NCBI GenBank assembly: GCA_036946625.1
Contig: JAQIIU010000003.1
Span: 1,811,001 to 1,875,000, forward strand
Direction: 5' to 3'
DNA length: 64,000 nt
Origin: Methylorubrum populi
GTDB taxonomy: Bacteria; Pseudomonadota; Alphaproteobacteria; Rhizobiales; Beijerinckiaceae
Shown here: piece by piece, positions 32,212 to 41,319 of the stretch
Layout of the letters: every line of letters begins with the position of its first letter
Numbering within the stretch: position 1 is the first letter of the stretch
Position numbers and translations under genes: made by a program
The notes under the pieces: model-generated
Told to the model about the DNA's origin: nothing
The model's database searches: none
Seen by the model: only the letters and a program-made list of their open reading frames with translations

Positions 32212-33459
32212 GTGCGGCAGAACGGCGAGCGCTGGCGGGCGCCCTACGCCACCGATCCGGCGGCGACCCGCGGACGGCTGATCCCCGAGGCGTCCTCGCC
32301 GACCCGCAGCGATTTCCAGCGCGACCGCGACCGCATCATCCACTCCACCGCCTTCCGGCGGCTGAAGCACAAGACCCAGGTCTTCGTGCATCACGAGGGC
32401 GACCATTACCGCACCCGGCTGACCCACACGCTCGAAGTCAGCCAGATCGCCCGCGCGCTGGCCCGGGCGCTCGGCCTCGACGAGGATCTCGCCGAGGCGC
32501 TGGCGCTCTCCCACGACCTCGGCCACACCTGCTTCGGCCATACCGGCGAGGACGCGCTGCACGCCTGCATGGCCGGTTACGGCGGCTTCGACCACAACGC
32601 CCAGGCGCTGCGCATCGTCACCCGGCTGGAGCGGCGCTACGCCGGCTTCGACGGCCTCAACCTGACCTGGGAGACGCTGGAGGGCCTGGTCAAGCACAAC
32701 GGCCCGCTCATCGACGCCTCCGGCGCCCCGACCCGGCGCTACGCCGCCACCGGCATCCCCGCGGCGGTTCTGGAATACAACGCGAGCAACGATCTGGAGC
32801 TGTCGCGCTTCGCCGGCCCGGAGGCGCAGGCGGCAGCGCTCGCCGACGACATCGCCTACGACGCCCACGACCTCGACGACGGCCTGCGCGCCGGCCTGTT
32901 CGACCTCGCCGACCTCGCCACCGTGCCGTTCCTGAAGCGGCTGCTCGACGAGATCGACGCGCTGCATCCGGGCTTGGAGCCATCGCGAAAAATCCACGAA
33001 CTGGCGCGGCGCGTCATCACCCGCTTCGTCGAGGACGTGATCCGCGAGGGCGAGGCGCGGATCGCGGCGCTGGCACCGGGAAGCGTCGCCGACATCCGGG
33101 CGGCGACCGAGCCCGTCATCGCGTTCTCCCCGGCGATCGCGGCGGCGGACGCCGACATCAAGCGCTTCCTGTTCGCCCGGATGTACCGCCATCCGGAGGT
33201 GATGGCGGTGCGCGCCAAGGCCGCCGCCATCGTCGCCGACCTGTTCGCGGCCTTCCGCGCCGATCCGGGCCGGATGCCCGCCGAGTGGTCGGAAGGGCTG
33301 GCCGGCGCGCGCGAGGCCCGGGTGGCCCGGCGCATCGCCGACTACATCGCCGGCATGACCGACACCTACGCGGCGCTGGAGCACGGCCGGCTGTTCCCGG
33401 CCACGCCCGACCTGCACTGGAGCCCGCCGAGCCGCGGCCTGCCGCTGACGGAGCCGTGA
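32212..33459 (+). CDS. dgt: Deoxyguanosinetriphosphate triphosphohydrolase-like protein
   Basis: 415-aa HD-domain enzyme that removes triphosphate from dNTPs. HD motifs: RLTHTLEVSQIA and SHDLGHTCFGHTGE; further metal ligands in ADDIAYDAHDLDDGL. Blocks DFQRDRDRIIHSTAFRRLKH are family hallmarks. GTG 32212 is preferred because GGGGAAGGG lies 9 nt upstream and the frame further up is antisense to erpA. Length matches alphaproteobacterial type-2 dGTPases. Confidence 0.92.
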   Translation: MRQNGERWRAPYATDPAATRGRLIPEASSPTRSDFQRDRDRIIHSTAFRRLKHKTQVFVHHEGDHYRTRLTHTLEVSQIARALARALGLDEDLAEALALSHDLGHTCFGHTGEDALHACMAGYGGFDHNAQALRIVTRLERRYAGFDGLNLTWETLEGLVKHNGPLIDASGAPTRRYAATGIPAAVLEYNASNDLELSRFAGPEAQAAALADDIAYDAHDLDDGLRAGLFDLADLATVPFLKRLLDEIDALHPGLEPSRKIHELARRVITRFVEDVIREGEARIAALAPGSVADIRAATEPVIAFSPAIAAADADIKRFLFARMYRHPEVMAVRAKAAAIVADLFAAFRADPGRMPAEWSEGLAGAREARVARRIADYIAGMTDTYAALEHGRLFPATPDLHWSPPSRGLPLTEP

Positions 33460-33477
33460 CGCCCCGTCGTCAGGCGA

Positions 33478-33936
33478 TCACTCGCAGATGCAGGCGGCGC
33501 CGTAGACGGTGTTGTAGACCGGCGCGTAACCGTCGCTCACGGGGGCATATCCGTAGTCGAAGACGGGCGCCCCATAGCCGTAACCGCCGCCCAGCGCTCC
33601 GCCGGCCAGACCGAGGCCCAGCCCCAGCCCGGCGCCGGCCAGACCGATCCCGGCCCCCGCGAGGCCGAGACCGACACCACGGCCATAGCCGTGGCCGTAG
33701 AACCCGCGCGCGGCGTAGCCGCCCCGGTAGCCGTAACCGCGGACGCCGAAGCCGCCGCGGTAGCCGCCGAAGCGGCCGGCATGGCCGAAGCGCGCGCCGT
33801 GGCCGTGACGACCGAAACCGCCATGGTCGCCATGACGGCCGTAGCCGCCGCGATATCCGAAGCCGCCGGCCTCGGCGCCCGCAGGCATCAGGACCAGGGC
33901 GGCAAAGGCCGTGGCGGCGAGGGCGAGGGACTTCAT
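33478..33936 (-). CDS. Glycine-rich secreted protein
   Basis: 152 aa: signal peptide (SLALAATAFAALVLMPAGAEA), then Gly/Tyr/Arg/His repeats of the GYGRHG / GGFGVRGYGYRGG kind, a Gly-Leu-Ala hydrophobic block (GLGLAGAGIGLAGAGLGLGL) and a C-terminus ending ACICE. Such proteins are common and variable in Methylobacterium-like genomes; role unknown, possibly envelope associated. ATG 33936 has GGAGA upstream. Convergent with dgt, only 18 nt between stops. Confidence 0.75.
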   Translation of the reverse strand: MKSLALAATAFAALVLMPAGAEAGGFGYRGGYGRHGDHGGFGRHGHGARFGHAGRFGGYRGGFGVRGYGYRGGYAARGFYGHGYGRGVGLGLAGAGIGLAGAGLGLGLGLAGGALGGGYGYGAPVFDYGYAPVSDGYAPVYNTVYGAACICE

Positions 33937-34058
33937 CGGGGGCGTCTCCGCAGCAGGGATCTCGCCCCCGACAACGCCGCCTTTCGCGCGCGGCGTGCAA
34001 CGTTGCATTCTACCGAGATGCCGCTCCATCCCGCGCGAAATGGCGGGCCTGAAAACGA

Positions 34059-34223
34059 CATCCGGTCGATGACTTCGGCCTCTCCTGCGTCCTTGCGAGG
34101 CGAAGCCGTGGCAAACCAGGGTGCGCCCTTTCCGGACAGGGCGCGCCCTGGATCGCTTCGCGGCCGCGCACGATGACGGCGTGGGGCGAAACCCGAAGTC
34201 GATCGATCGGAAACGGTATGAGA
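34059..34223. repeat. Dispersed ~160-bp intergenic repeat
   Basis: Full copy (CATCCGGTCGATGACTTCGG to AAACGGTATGAGA) between the divergent glycine-rich and thioesterase genes. Its right end contains an ATG (34218) in frame with the thioesterase, which probably is not the real start. Confidence 0.88.
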
Positions 34224-34247
34224 CGACGCCATCGCAAGGAGACCCCT

Positions 34248-34706
34248 TTGAGCGCCGACCGCCCTGCGCGCGAGACCCGCGCCGCCTATCCCCGCCTCGT
34301 GCCGCTCGCCACCCGCTGGGGCGACAACGACGTCTACGGGCACGTCAACAACGTCGTGTACTATGCCTTCTTCGACACGGCGGTGAACGGCCTCCTGGTG
34401 GAAGCGGGCGCCCTCGACATCGCCCGCTCGACCGTGATCGGCCTCGTGGCGGAGACGGGCTGCCGCTACTTCGCGCCGGTCGCCTTCCCCGACCGGATCA
34501 CCGCCGGCGTGCGGGTGGCCCATCTCGGCCATACCAGCGTGCGCTACGCGATCGCGCTCTTTCGCGAGGACGAGCGGCAAGCCGCCGCGCAGGGACATTT
34601 CGTGCATGTGTACGTCGACCGGGAGACCCGCCGCCCGGTGCCGCTGCCGGAGCGGATGCGGGCGGTTCTGGAGCGCCTCGTCATGCTGGGGGTGGACGCG
34701 CCGTGA
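34248..34706 (+). CDS. Acyl-CoA thioesterase, 4HBT hotdog fold
   Basis: 152 aa with the hotdog signature TRWGDNDVYGHVNNVVYYAF; the Asp in RWGDND is the catalytic residue of 4-hydroxybenzoyl-CoA-type and FadM-type thioesterases. Physiological acyl-CoA unknown. Start chosen as TTG 34248, with AAGGAG 6 nt upstream; an in-frame ATG at 34218 lies in the dispersed repeat and lacks a good binding site. Followed after 93 nt by argS. Confidence 0.85.
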   Translation: MSADRPARETRAAYPRLVPLATRWGDNDVYGHVNNVVYYAFFDTAVNGLLVEAGALDIARSTVIGLVAETGCRYFAPVAFPDRITAGVRVAHLGHTSVRYAIALFREDERQAAAQGHFVHVYVDRETRRPVPLPERMRAVLERLVMLGVDAP

Positions 34707-34799
34707 CACCCCCGCCCGCCGTTGCTATGCCGCCCCGGACGGCTCCGGCCGCCCGGCCACCGGGCCTGCCGGTCCAGGCAACGACGAACCTTGAGCCCC

Positions 34800-36557
34800 A
34801 TGAACATCTTCGCCCTCTTCGAAACGCGGGTGCGCGAGGCGCTCGAATCGCTCACCCGCTCCGGCCGGCTGCCCGAGGGGCTCGACCTGTCGCGCGTGCT
34901 GGTCGAGCCGCCGCGCGATCCCGCGCACGGCGACCTCGCCACCAACGCCGCCCTGGTGCTGGCGAAAGAAGCCAAGCAGAACCCCAAGGCGCTGGGCGAG
35001 GCGCTGGCCGAGGCGCTGCGCACCGATCCGCGGGTGGTCGAGGCGAGCGTGGCGGGGCCCGGCTTCATCAACCTGCGGCTCGCGCCCGAGGTTTTTCACG
35101 ATGTGATCCGCGCGGCGCTCAAGGACGGCGAGGCCTACGGGCGCGGGCGGATGGCGGGCGGCCCGGTCAACATCGAGTACGTCTCGGCCAACCCGACCGG
35201 ACCGATGCATGTCGGGCACGGGCGGGGCGCGGTGTTCGGCGACGCGCTGGCGAACCTGCTCGCCGCCGCCGGCCGGCCGGTGACGCGCGAGTACTACATC
35301 AACGACGCGGGCGCGCAGGTCGACGTGCTCGCCCGCTCCGCCTACCTGCGCTACCGCGAGGCTTTGGGCGAGACGATCGCGATCCCCGAGGGGCTCTATC
35401 CCGGCGACTACCTGAAGCCGGTGGGGGAAAAACTCGCCGCCGAGCAGGGCCGGGCTCTGCTCGACGAGCCGGAAGCCGAATGGCTGCCGCTGGTGCGCCG
35501 CTTCGCCATCGACGCGATGATGGACACGATCCGCGCGGATCTCGCGGCCATCGGAATCCGCCACGACGTGTTCTTTTCCGAAGCCACCCTCCAGGGCGAG
35601 GGGGGCGGCCGGGTCGCCGAGCTCCTCGCGGCGCTGCGCGAACAGGGCCTCGTCTACGAGGGGCGCCTGCCGCCGCCGAAGGGGCAGCTTCCCGAGGACT
35701 GGGAGGACCGGGAGCAGACCCTGTTCCGCTCGACCGATTTCGGCGACGACGTCGACCGGCCGCTGCTGAAGTCGGACGGCTCCTACACCTACTTCGCCTC
35801 CGACATCGCCTATCACCGCGACAAGTGGCTGCGCGGCGCCAGCGAACTCATCGACGTGCTCGGCGCCGACCACGGCGGCTATGTCAAGCGCATGCAGGCG
35901 GCGGTGAAGGCGGTGAGCGGCGGGGAGGCCCGGCTCGACGTCAAGCTCTGCCAGCTCGTGCGGCTGCTGCGCGCGGGCGAGCCGGTGAAGATGTCGAAGC
36001 GTGCGGGCGAGTTCGTCACCCTGCGCGCGGTCATCGACGAGGTCGGGCGCGACGCGATCCGCTTCATGATGCTCTACCGCAAGAACGACGCGACCCTCGA
36101 TTTCGACCTCGCCAAGGTGGTGGAGCAGTCGAAGGACAACCCGGTCTTCTACGTGCAGTACGGCCACGCACGCCGGTTCTCGGTGCTGCGCCAAGCCCGC
36201 GAGGCGATGCCGGACGAGGACTTTTCGCGAGACGGCCTGCTGCGCGAGGCCGACCTCGCGGCGCTGACCGATCCGGGGGAGATCGAGATGATGCGGCTCG
36301 TCGCCCAGTATCCGCGGGTGCTCGAATCGGCCGCCGCCGCGCATGAACCGCATCGAATCGCGTTCTACCTCTATGAAACGGCAAGTTCGCTGCATAGTTT
36401 CTGGAACAAGGGCAAAGACTTGCCGCAATTACGGATTGTTAATCCAACCGACAGAAAATCCACTCGGGCCCGGTTGGCCCTCGTCGAGGCCCTGGGAGGC
36501 GTTCTCGCCTCCGGCCTCGCGGTGTTGGGAGTCTCCGCACCCGACGAGATGCGGTGA
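34800..36557 (+). CDS. argS: Arginyl-tRNA synthetase
   Basis: 585-aa class I synthetase charging tRNA-Arg. HIGH-type motif in PTGPMHVGHGRGAVFGDALA (near residue 135), KMSKR motif near 397 (KMSKRAGEFVTL), N-terminal Add-1 domain (MNIFALFETRVREALESL) and C-terminal anticodon-binding domain with DALRBL features ending LAVLGVSAPDEM. Essential and full length. First gene of the argS-SPOR-nagZ-tat block. Confidence 0.96.
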   Translation: MNIFALFETRVREALESLTRSGRLPEGLDLSRVLVEPPRDPAHGDLATNAALVLAKEAKQNPKALGEALAEALRTDPRVVEASVAGPGFINLRLAPEVFHDVIRAALKDGEAYGRGRMAGGPVNIEYVSANPTGPMHVGHGRGAVFGDALANLLAAAGRPVTREYYINDAGAQVDVLARSAYLRYREALGETIAIPEGLYPGDYLKPVGEKLAAEQGRALLDEPEAEWLPLVRRFAIDAMMDTIRADLAAIGIRHDVFFSEATLQGEGGGRVAELLAALREQGLVYEGRLPPPKGQLPEDWEDREQTLFRSTDFGDDVDRPLLKSDGSYTYFASDIAYHRDKWLRGASELIDVLGADHGGYVKRMQAAVKAVSGGEARLDVKLCQLVRLLRAGEPVKMSKRAGEFVTLRAVIDEVGRDAIRFMMLYRKNDATLDFDLAKVVEQSKDNPVFYVQYGHARRFSVLRQAREAMPDEDFSRDGLLREADLAALTDPGEIEMMRLVAQYPRVLESAAAAHEPHRIAFYLYETASSLHSFWNKGKDLPQLRIVNPTDRKSTRARLALVEALGGVLASGLAVLGVSAPDEMR

Positions 36558-36588
36558 CGCCGGACGGTGCTGTTGAGAGGATGAGACC

Positions 36589-37998
36589 ATGACGGGACAC
36601 GCTTCGCGCGCGACGGTCGATTTCGATGCCTTCGAGCGCGAGCTGCGTCAGACGTCGCAGGACGCGATCCGGGCGAAGGTGCCGCCGCAGACGGCGCCGA
36701 AGGGCGACCCGCTCGCCGAGCTCGCCCGCATCGTCGGGCAGGACGATCCCTTCCGCGCCCTGCTGGAGGCCCGGCGCGAGGTTCCGGCCGCCCCCGAGCC
36801 CAGTGCCTCCGAGGCGGGCCGCCCGGCGCGGATCGAGCCGACCTTCGTCGATGCGCCCGTCCACAGCCCGGCCCAGCCCCAGGAGCACCTCCAGGCCCAC
36901 CTCCAAGCGCACGTCCAGGCCCAGAGCCCGGCGGACGCCTTCGACCAGTACCTCGCCTCGGTCGAGCAGGGCATGTACGCCGACGGCCCGGCCGATCCGG
37001 CGGCCTTCGCCGAGGCCGACGAGCGCTATCGCACCGGCCCGGTGGAGCGCCCGCGCAGCCGCAACCGCCTCGTCCAGGTCGGCGCCGGCCTCGCCGTCGT
37101 GGCCGTGTGCGTCGGCGGCGCCCTGGCCTGGCGCGGCACCCATGGCGGCGGCAGCGGCGGCCCGATCACCGTGCTCGCCGACAAGACCCCGCTGAAGGTG
37201 CAGCCCACCGCCAGCGACGGCGTCGAGATCCCCGACCAGAACAAGCAGATCTACGACCGCAACGCCAAGGACGGCCAGATCAGGATCGTCAACCGCGAGG
37301 AGCAGCCCCTCGACGTCAATCAGGCCGCCCGCACCGCCGCGCACAGCGAGGGCGGCGAGCCGGGGCAGGGCGGGGCGACGCCGGGCCAGGGCGGCGGCCT
37401 GCTCACCGATTCGCTCGGGGAGCCGCGCCGGGTGCGCACGGTCTCGGTCAAGCCGGACACGCCGGTGCATCAGCCGCAAGCCCAGCCTCAGCCCGAGGCC
37501 GCGCAGGCCCAGGCTCCGGCCACGACGATCCCGACCATGACCATGCCGGACGGCTCCGGCGCGGGCACGGCGACGCCCTCGGCGGAGCCCCGCCGCTCCC
37601 CGGCCCGGACGCTGGCCTCGAACCCGCCGCCGGCGCCCGTCGCCGAGGCGCCGCCCGCACCCGCGAAGGCGCCGCAGCGCACCGCCTCGGTCTCACCCGA
37701 GACCACCGCCAGCACCGGCGAGCCGGCCGCCGCCCCGACCGCCCTCACCGCCCCGGTCGGCGGCTACTCGGTCCAGCTCGGCGTGCGCGGCAGCGAGAGC
37801 GAGGCGCGGGCCGCCTTCAAGGAGATGCAGGGCAAGTACAGCCAGCTCTCCGGCAAGCCCGAACTGATCCGGCAGGCCGAGGTGAACGGCAAGACGCTCT
37901 ACCGCGTCCGCGTCGGACCGCTCGCCAAGGCGGAAGCCTCCAGCCTGTGCAGCGTCCTCCAGGGCGCGGGCGGCCAGTGCTTCGTGGCCAAGAACTGA
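36589..37998 (+). CDS. SPOR-domain membrane protein
   Basis: 469 aa: cytoplasmic N-terminus, a single membrane helix (VQVGAGLAVVAVCVGGALAW, about 160-180), a long Pro/Ala/Gln periplasmic linker, and a C-terminal SPOR domain (GGYSVQLGVRGSESEARAAF to LYRVRVGPLAKAEASSLC) that binds denuded septal peptidoglycan. Conserved between argS and nagZ in Rhizobiales. 31 nt after argS. The stop region TGGCCAAGAACTGA is duplicated in tandem (37985-38012). Confidence 0.9.
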   Translation: MTGHASRATVDFDAFERELRQTSQDAIRAKVPPQTAPKGDPLAELARIVGQDDPFRALLEARREVPAAPEPSASEAGRPARIEPTFVDAPVHSPAQPQEHLQAHLQAHVQAQSPADAFDQYLASVEQGMYADGPADPAAFAEADERYRTGPVERPRSRNRLVQVGAGLAVVAVCVGGALAWRGTHGGGSGGPITVLADKTPLKVQPTASDGVEIPDQNKQIYDRNAKDGQIRIVNREEQPLDVNQAARTAAHSEGGEPGQGGATPGQGGGLLTDSLGEPRRVRTVSVKPDTPVHQPQAQPQPEAAQAQAPATTIPTMTMPDGSGAGTATPSAEPRRSPARTLASNPPPAPVAEAPPAPAKAPQRTASVSPETTASTGEPAAAPTALTAPVGGYSVQLGVRGSESEARAAFKEMQGKYSQLSGKPELIRQAEVNGKTLYRVRVGPLAKAEASSLCSVLQGAGGQCFVAKN

Positions 37999-38076
37999 TT
38001 GGCCAAGAACTGAGCCGAGGATGCATTTGCCACTGGCTGGGTCTGACGATTCGCCCGGACCCGGCCGATCGTGAAT

Positions 38077-38115
38077 ATCCCACTCTCGCCCTCAGGATGA
38101 GGGCGAGAGTGGGAT
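38077..38115. repeat. Perfect 18-bp-stem hairpin between SPOR gene and nagZ
   Basis: ATCCCACTCTCGCCCTCA and its exact reverse complement flank a 3-nt loop. No U tract follows. The part CCTCAGGATGAGGGC...GTGGGATCG also occurs at 14169-14200, so this belongs to a dispersed palindrome family. It may limit read-through from argS into nagZ. Confidence 0.85.
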
Positions 38116-38210
38116 CGAAGCCGTCCTCGGCGGCGATCGAGGAGCTTGCGGCAAGCTAGCCCCGCCCCGTTTCGCAGCGCCCTGTCACTTCCGAGGAAGG
38201 CCGGCCCGCC

Positions 38211-39224
38211 ATGACTTCCGCCAGCACGCCCCGCGCCGTCGTCCTCGGCTGCTCCGGCACGGCGCTGACGCCCGAGGAGGCCGCCTTCTTCCGCGACCTG
38301 CGGCCCTGGGGCTTCATCCTGTTCAAGCGCAACATCGGCACACCGGACGCGGTGCGCGCCCTGACCGCCTCCTTGCGCGAGACGCTCGGCCGGGCGGACG
38401 CGCCGATCCTGATCGATCAGGAGGGCGGCCGGGTGCAGCGGTTGGGGCCGCCGCACTGGCCGCGATATCCCGCCGGCGGGCGCTTCGGCGCGCTCGGCGA
38501 AGAGGCCGCGGCGATGGCCCGGCTCGGCGCCCGGCTGATGGCCCACGATCTGGAAGACGTCGGCATCAACGTCGATTGCGCGCCGATGCTCGACGTGCCC
38601 GTGGCGGGCTCGGACGCCATCATCGGCGACCGGGCCTACGGCGACACGCCCGAGCGGGTGATCGAACTCGGGCGGGCCGTGGCCGAGGGGCTGCTGGCCG
38701 GCGGCGTGCTGCCGGTGATCAAGCACGTTCCCGGGCACGGCCGGGCGACCTGCGACAGCCATCTCGACCTGCCCGTGGTGGAGGCCGACCGGGCCGGCCT
38801 CGGCGAGAGCGATTTCCGTTCGTTCCGGGCGCTCGCCGACCTGCCGCTCGCCATGAGTGCCCACGTGGTGTTCGCCAACCTCGACCCCGAGCGGCCGGCC
38901 ACCCTGTCGCCGACGGTGATCCGCGAGGTGATCCGCGGCGAGATCGGCTTCGACGGCCTGCTGATGACCGACGACCTGTCGATGCACGCGCTCCAGGGGC
39001 CGTTCCGCGCGCGGGCGGAAGCCGCCTATCGCGCCGGCATCGACGTGGTGCTCCATTGCAACGGGCGCATGGAGGAGATGCGGGCGGTGGCCGAGGCGAC
39101 CCCGGATCTGGGGGGGGAGGGCGCGCGCCGGGCGCAGGCCGCGCTCGCCCGTCTCGCCGCACCGGAACCGATCGACCTGGCCGAGGCCCGCGCCCGGTTC
39201 GAGGCGGCCTTCCCGACCGCCTGA
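38211..39224 (+). CDS. nagZ: Beta-N-acetylhexosaminidase
   Basis: 337-aa GH3 enzyme that removes GlcNAc from anhydromuropeptides during cell-wall recycling. The catalytic His loop IKHVPGHGRATCDSHLDLP (from about residue 170) and the nucleophile Asp in LLMTDDLSMHAL are present, as is LIDQEGGRVQRL. Cytoplasmic, no signal peptide. In many Rhizobiales it is followed by scpA and scpB; here tatA follows after 166 nt. Confidence 0.94.
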   Translation: MTSASTPRAVVLGCSGTALTPEEAAFFRDLRPWGFILFKRNIGTPDAVRALTASLRETLGRADAPILIDQEGGRVQRLGPPHWPRYPAGGRFGALGEEAAAMARLGARLMAHDLEDVGINVDCAPMLDVPVAGSDAIIGDRAYGDTPERVIELGRAVAEGLLAGGVLPVIKHVPGHGRATCDSHLDLPVVEADRAGLGESDFRSFRALADLPLAMSAHVVFANLDPERPATLSPTVIREVIRGEIGFDGLLMTDDLSMHALQGPFRARAEAAYRAGIDVVLHCNGRMEEMRAVAEATPDLGGEGARRAQAALARLAAPEPIDLAEARARFEAAFPTA

Positions 39225-39390
39225 CCGCCCGCCCGGCAACGGGGCGGCCTGCGACAAAGAAGGGCAAGGGCTGCGCAGGGTTTGCCCGGTTCGGCGCCCA
39301 GCGCTGCTTGTGTTCGCGCCAGTCGATCCCTAGGTTCGCCCCAATTCAAGAGGAGGTGCCGCCGGAGTTGGTGCGGCGCAGGAGGTTGCC

Positions 39391-39666
39391 ATGGGCAGCA
39401 TGAGTGTCTGGCACTGGGTCATCGTCGCGGTCGTCGTCATGCTGCTGTTCGGCCGCGGCAAGGTGTCGGAGCTGATGGGCGACGTCGCCAAGGGCATCAA
39501 GGCCTTCAAGAAGGGCATGGCCGACGACGAGACCCAGCCGAACCACACGGCGGCCACCACGCCGGCGGGCCCGAACGACCCGGTCCGCACGCTGCCGCAC
39601 CAGGGCGCGCCGGGCACCGCCCCGCAGCAGGCGCACGTGCCGGCGGGCGACCACAAGCCGGTCTGA
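39391..39666 (+). CDS. tatA: Twin-arginine translocase subunit TatA
   Basis: 91 aa with one N-terminal membrane helix (SVWHWVIVAVVVMLLFGRGK), the FGRGK hinge and an amphipathic helix (VSELMGDVAKGIKAFKKGM), then a disordered Pro/Thr-rich tail. Forms the protein-conducting pore for folded Tat substrates, including probably UrtA here. Confidence 0.94.
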   Translation: MGSMSVWHWVIVAVVVMLLFGRGKVSELMGDVAKGIKAFKKGMADDETQPNHTAATTPAGPNDPVRTLPHQGAPGTAPQQAHVPAGDHKPV

Positions 39667-39796
39667 ACGCCCCCGGACAAAGGCAGGACCGGGGCCGAGG
39701 CGGTGGCCCGGCACGGTTGAAGATCGGCGCCGGGCACGGTAGCGCGGGCGGCGCGCCCGTCCTCATCGGGCGCGGGCCCGCGGGACGGACGACGCG

Positions 39797-40249
39797 ATGC
39801 TGGACATGAGCTGGGGCGAGGTGATGCTGATCGGCGGCGTCGCCCTGATCGTCATCGGACCCAAGGATCTGCCGAAGGCCCTGCGCACGCTGGGCCAGAT
39901 CACCACCAAGGTCCGGCGCATGGCCGGCGAGTTCCAGTCGCAGTTCAACGAGGCGATCCGCGAGGCCGAACTCGAAGAGGTCCGCCGCGACGTCGAGGGC
40001 GTGAAGCGCAGCGTCGATGCCGCGCGCCCGACCTTCAACCCCGTCGACACGATCCGCAACGAGATCCGCAGCGCGGTCGAGGGCCGCGCCGACGCGACGG
40101 CCTCCAAGGGCGCGGGGGGCAGCTTCGACGTGCCTCGGCCCACGGCCGAGCAGCAGGCGGCGGCGGGGCATGCCGCCGATGCGCCGTCGTCCACCGACGC
40201 CGCCCCCATCCCCCCCGGCACCAAGCCCGAGACAGGCCCGACTCCATGA
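39797..40249 (+). CDS. tatB: Twin-arginine translocase subunit TatB
   Basis: 150 aa: membrane anchor MSWGEVMLIGGVALIVIGPK with the TatB Glu-Gly-Pro features, then a long charged amphipathic helix and a low-complexity tail. With TatC it forms the signal-peptide receptor. Overlaps tatC by 4 nt (ATGA). Confidence 0.93.
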   Translation: MLDMSWGEVMLIGGVALIVIGPKDLPKALRTLGQITTKVRRMAGEFQSQFNEAIREAELEEVRRDVEGVKRSVDAARPTFNPVDTIRNEIRSAVEGRADATASKGAGGSFDVPRPTAEQQAAAGHAADAPSSTDAAPIPPGTKPETGPTP

Positions 40250-41046
40250 GCGACGAGCGCGATGAGGCCGAGATCGAGGCCTCGCGGGCCCCCCTTCTGG
40301 AGCACCTGATCGAACTGCGCTCGCGGCTGATCAAGTCGCTGATCGCGTTCATCGTGATGTTCTTCGGCTGCTTCTTCTTCTCGAGGCAGATCTACAACAT
40401 CCTGGTGCACCCCTACGTCTCGATCGTCGGGCCGCAGAACGCGGAACTGATCGCGACGCACTTCCTCGAGCAGGTGTTCACCAACATCAAGCTCAGCGTG
40501 TTCGGGGCGGGCTTCCTCGCCTTCCCCATCATCGCCGCGCAGGTCTACGCCTTCGTCGCGCCCGGCCTCTACCGCAACGAGCGGCAGGCCTTCCTGCCCT
40601 ATCTCGTCGCCACGCCGATCTTCTTCGTGCTCGGCGCGCTGGTCGTCTACTTCCTGGCGATGCCGCTGCTGATCCAGTTCTCGGTCTCGCTGCAGCAGAT
40701 CGGACAGCCGGGCGAGGCGACGATCCGGCTCCTGCCGAAGGTCGACGAGTATCTCTCGCTGATCATGACGCTGATCTTCGCCTTCGGGCTCGCGTTCCAG
40801 ATGCCGGTGATCCTCACGCTTCTGGGACAGATCGGCGTGATCGACGCGGCCTTCCTGCGGGAGAAGCGGCGCTACGCCATCGTGCTGGTCTTCGTCGCCG
40901 CCGCGGTGCTGACGCCGCCGGACGTGATCTCGCAGCTCTCGCTCGCGATCCCGATGCTGCTCCTCTACGAGGCCTCCGTGTTCTCGGTCGCCCGCATGGA
41001 GAAGGTCCGCGCCGCCCGGCGCCGGGCGCAGGGACTGGAGGACTGA
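40246..41046 (+). CDS. tatC: Twin-arginine translocase subunit TatC
   Basis: 266-aa six-helix membrane protein. N-terminal LLEHLIELRSRLIKS, the FVAPGLYRNERQAF loop and AAVLTPPDVISQLSLAIPM are TatC signatures. Recognises twin-arginine signals with TatB. In the typical gene order serS follows; here a dispersed-repeat variant and an unrelated secreted protein gene follow. Confidence 0.96.
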   Translation: MSDERDEAEIEASRAPLLEHLIELRSRLIKSLIAFIVMFFGCFFFSRQIYNILVHPYVSIVGPQNAELIATHFLEQVFTNIKLSVFGAGFLAFPIIAAQVYAFVAPGLYRNERQAFLPYLVATPIFFVLGALVVYFLAMPLLIQFSVSLQQIGQPGEATIRLLPKVDEYLSLIMTLIFAFGLAFQMPVILTLLGQIGVIDAAFLREKRRYAIVLVFVAAAVLTPPDVISQLSLAIPMLLLYEASVFSVARMEKVRAARRRAQGLED

Positions 41047-41088
41047 TCCGCGATCATATCCGGGGACGGCTCCGGTTTTTGCCAGCCG

Positions 41089-41196
41089 CCGTCATCGCGA
41101 GCGCCGACGGAGCGATCCAGGGGCGCGACATCTCCGGAGAAGCCGGCGTTCCGGATCGCTTGCGCCGAGCCTCGCAAGGACGGAGGGGAGACCGCG
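41089..41196. repeat. Diverged copy of the dispersed intergenic repeat
   Basis: GTCATCGCGAGCGCCGACGG, GCGATCCAGGGGCGCGACAT, CTCCGGA and CTCGCAAGGACGG follow the same order of blocks as the other repeats, in opposite orientation for part of its length and with many differences. It fills much of the 273-nt spacer after tatC. Confidence 0.55.
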
Positions 41197-41319
41197 GCCG
41201 TCGAGCGGATGCGATATGAGCGGAAAATAAGCACGGTTGCGCATCACTATCTTGCGCACAAGCCTGTCCGTCGCCGGGGTCCGCCCCATAACCCTCCGAC
41301 CCAAAACGGAGGGAACACC

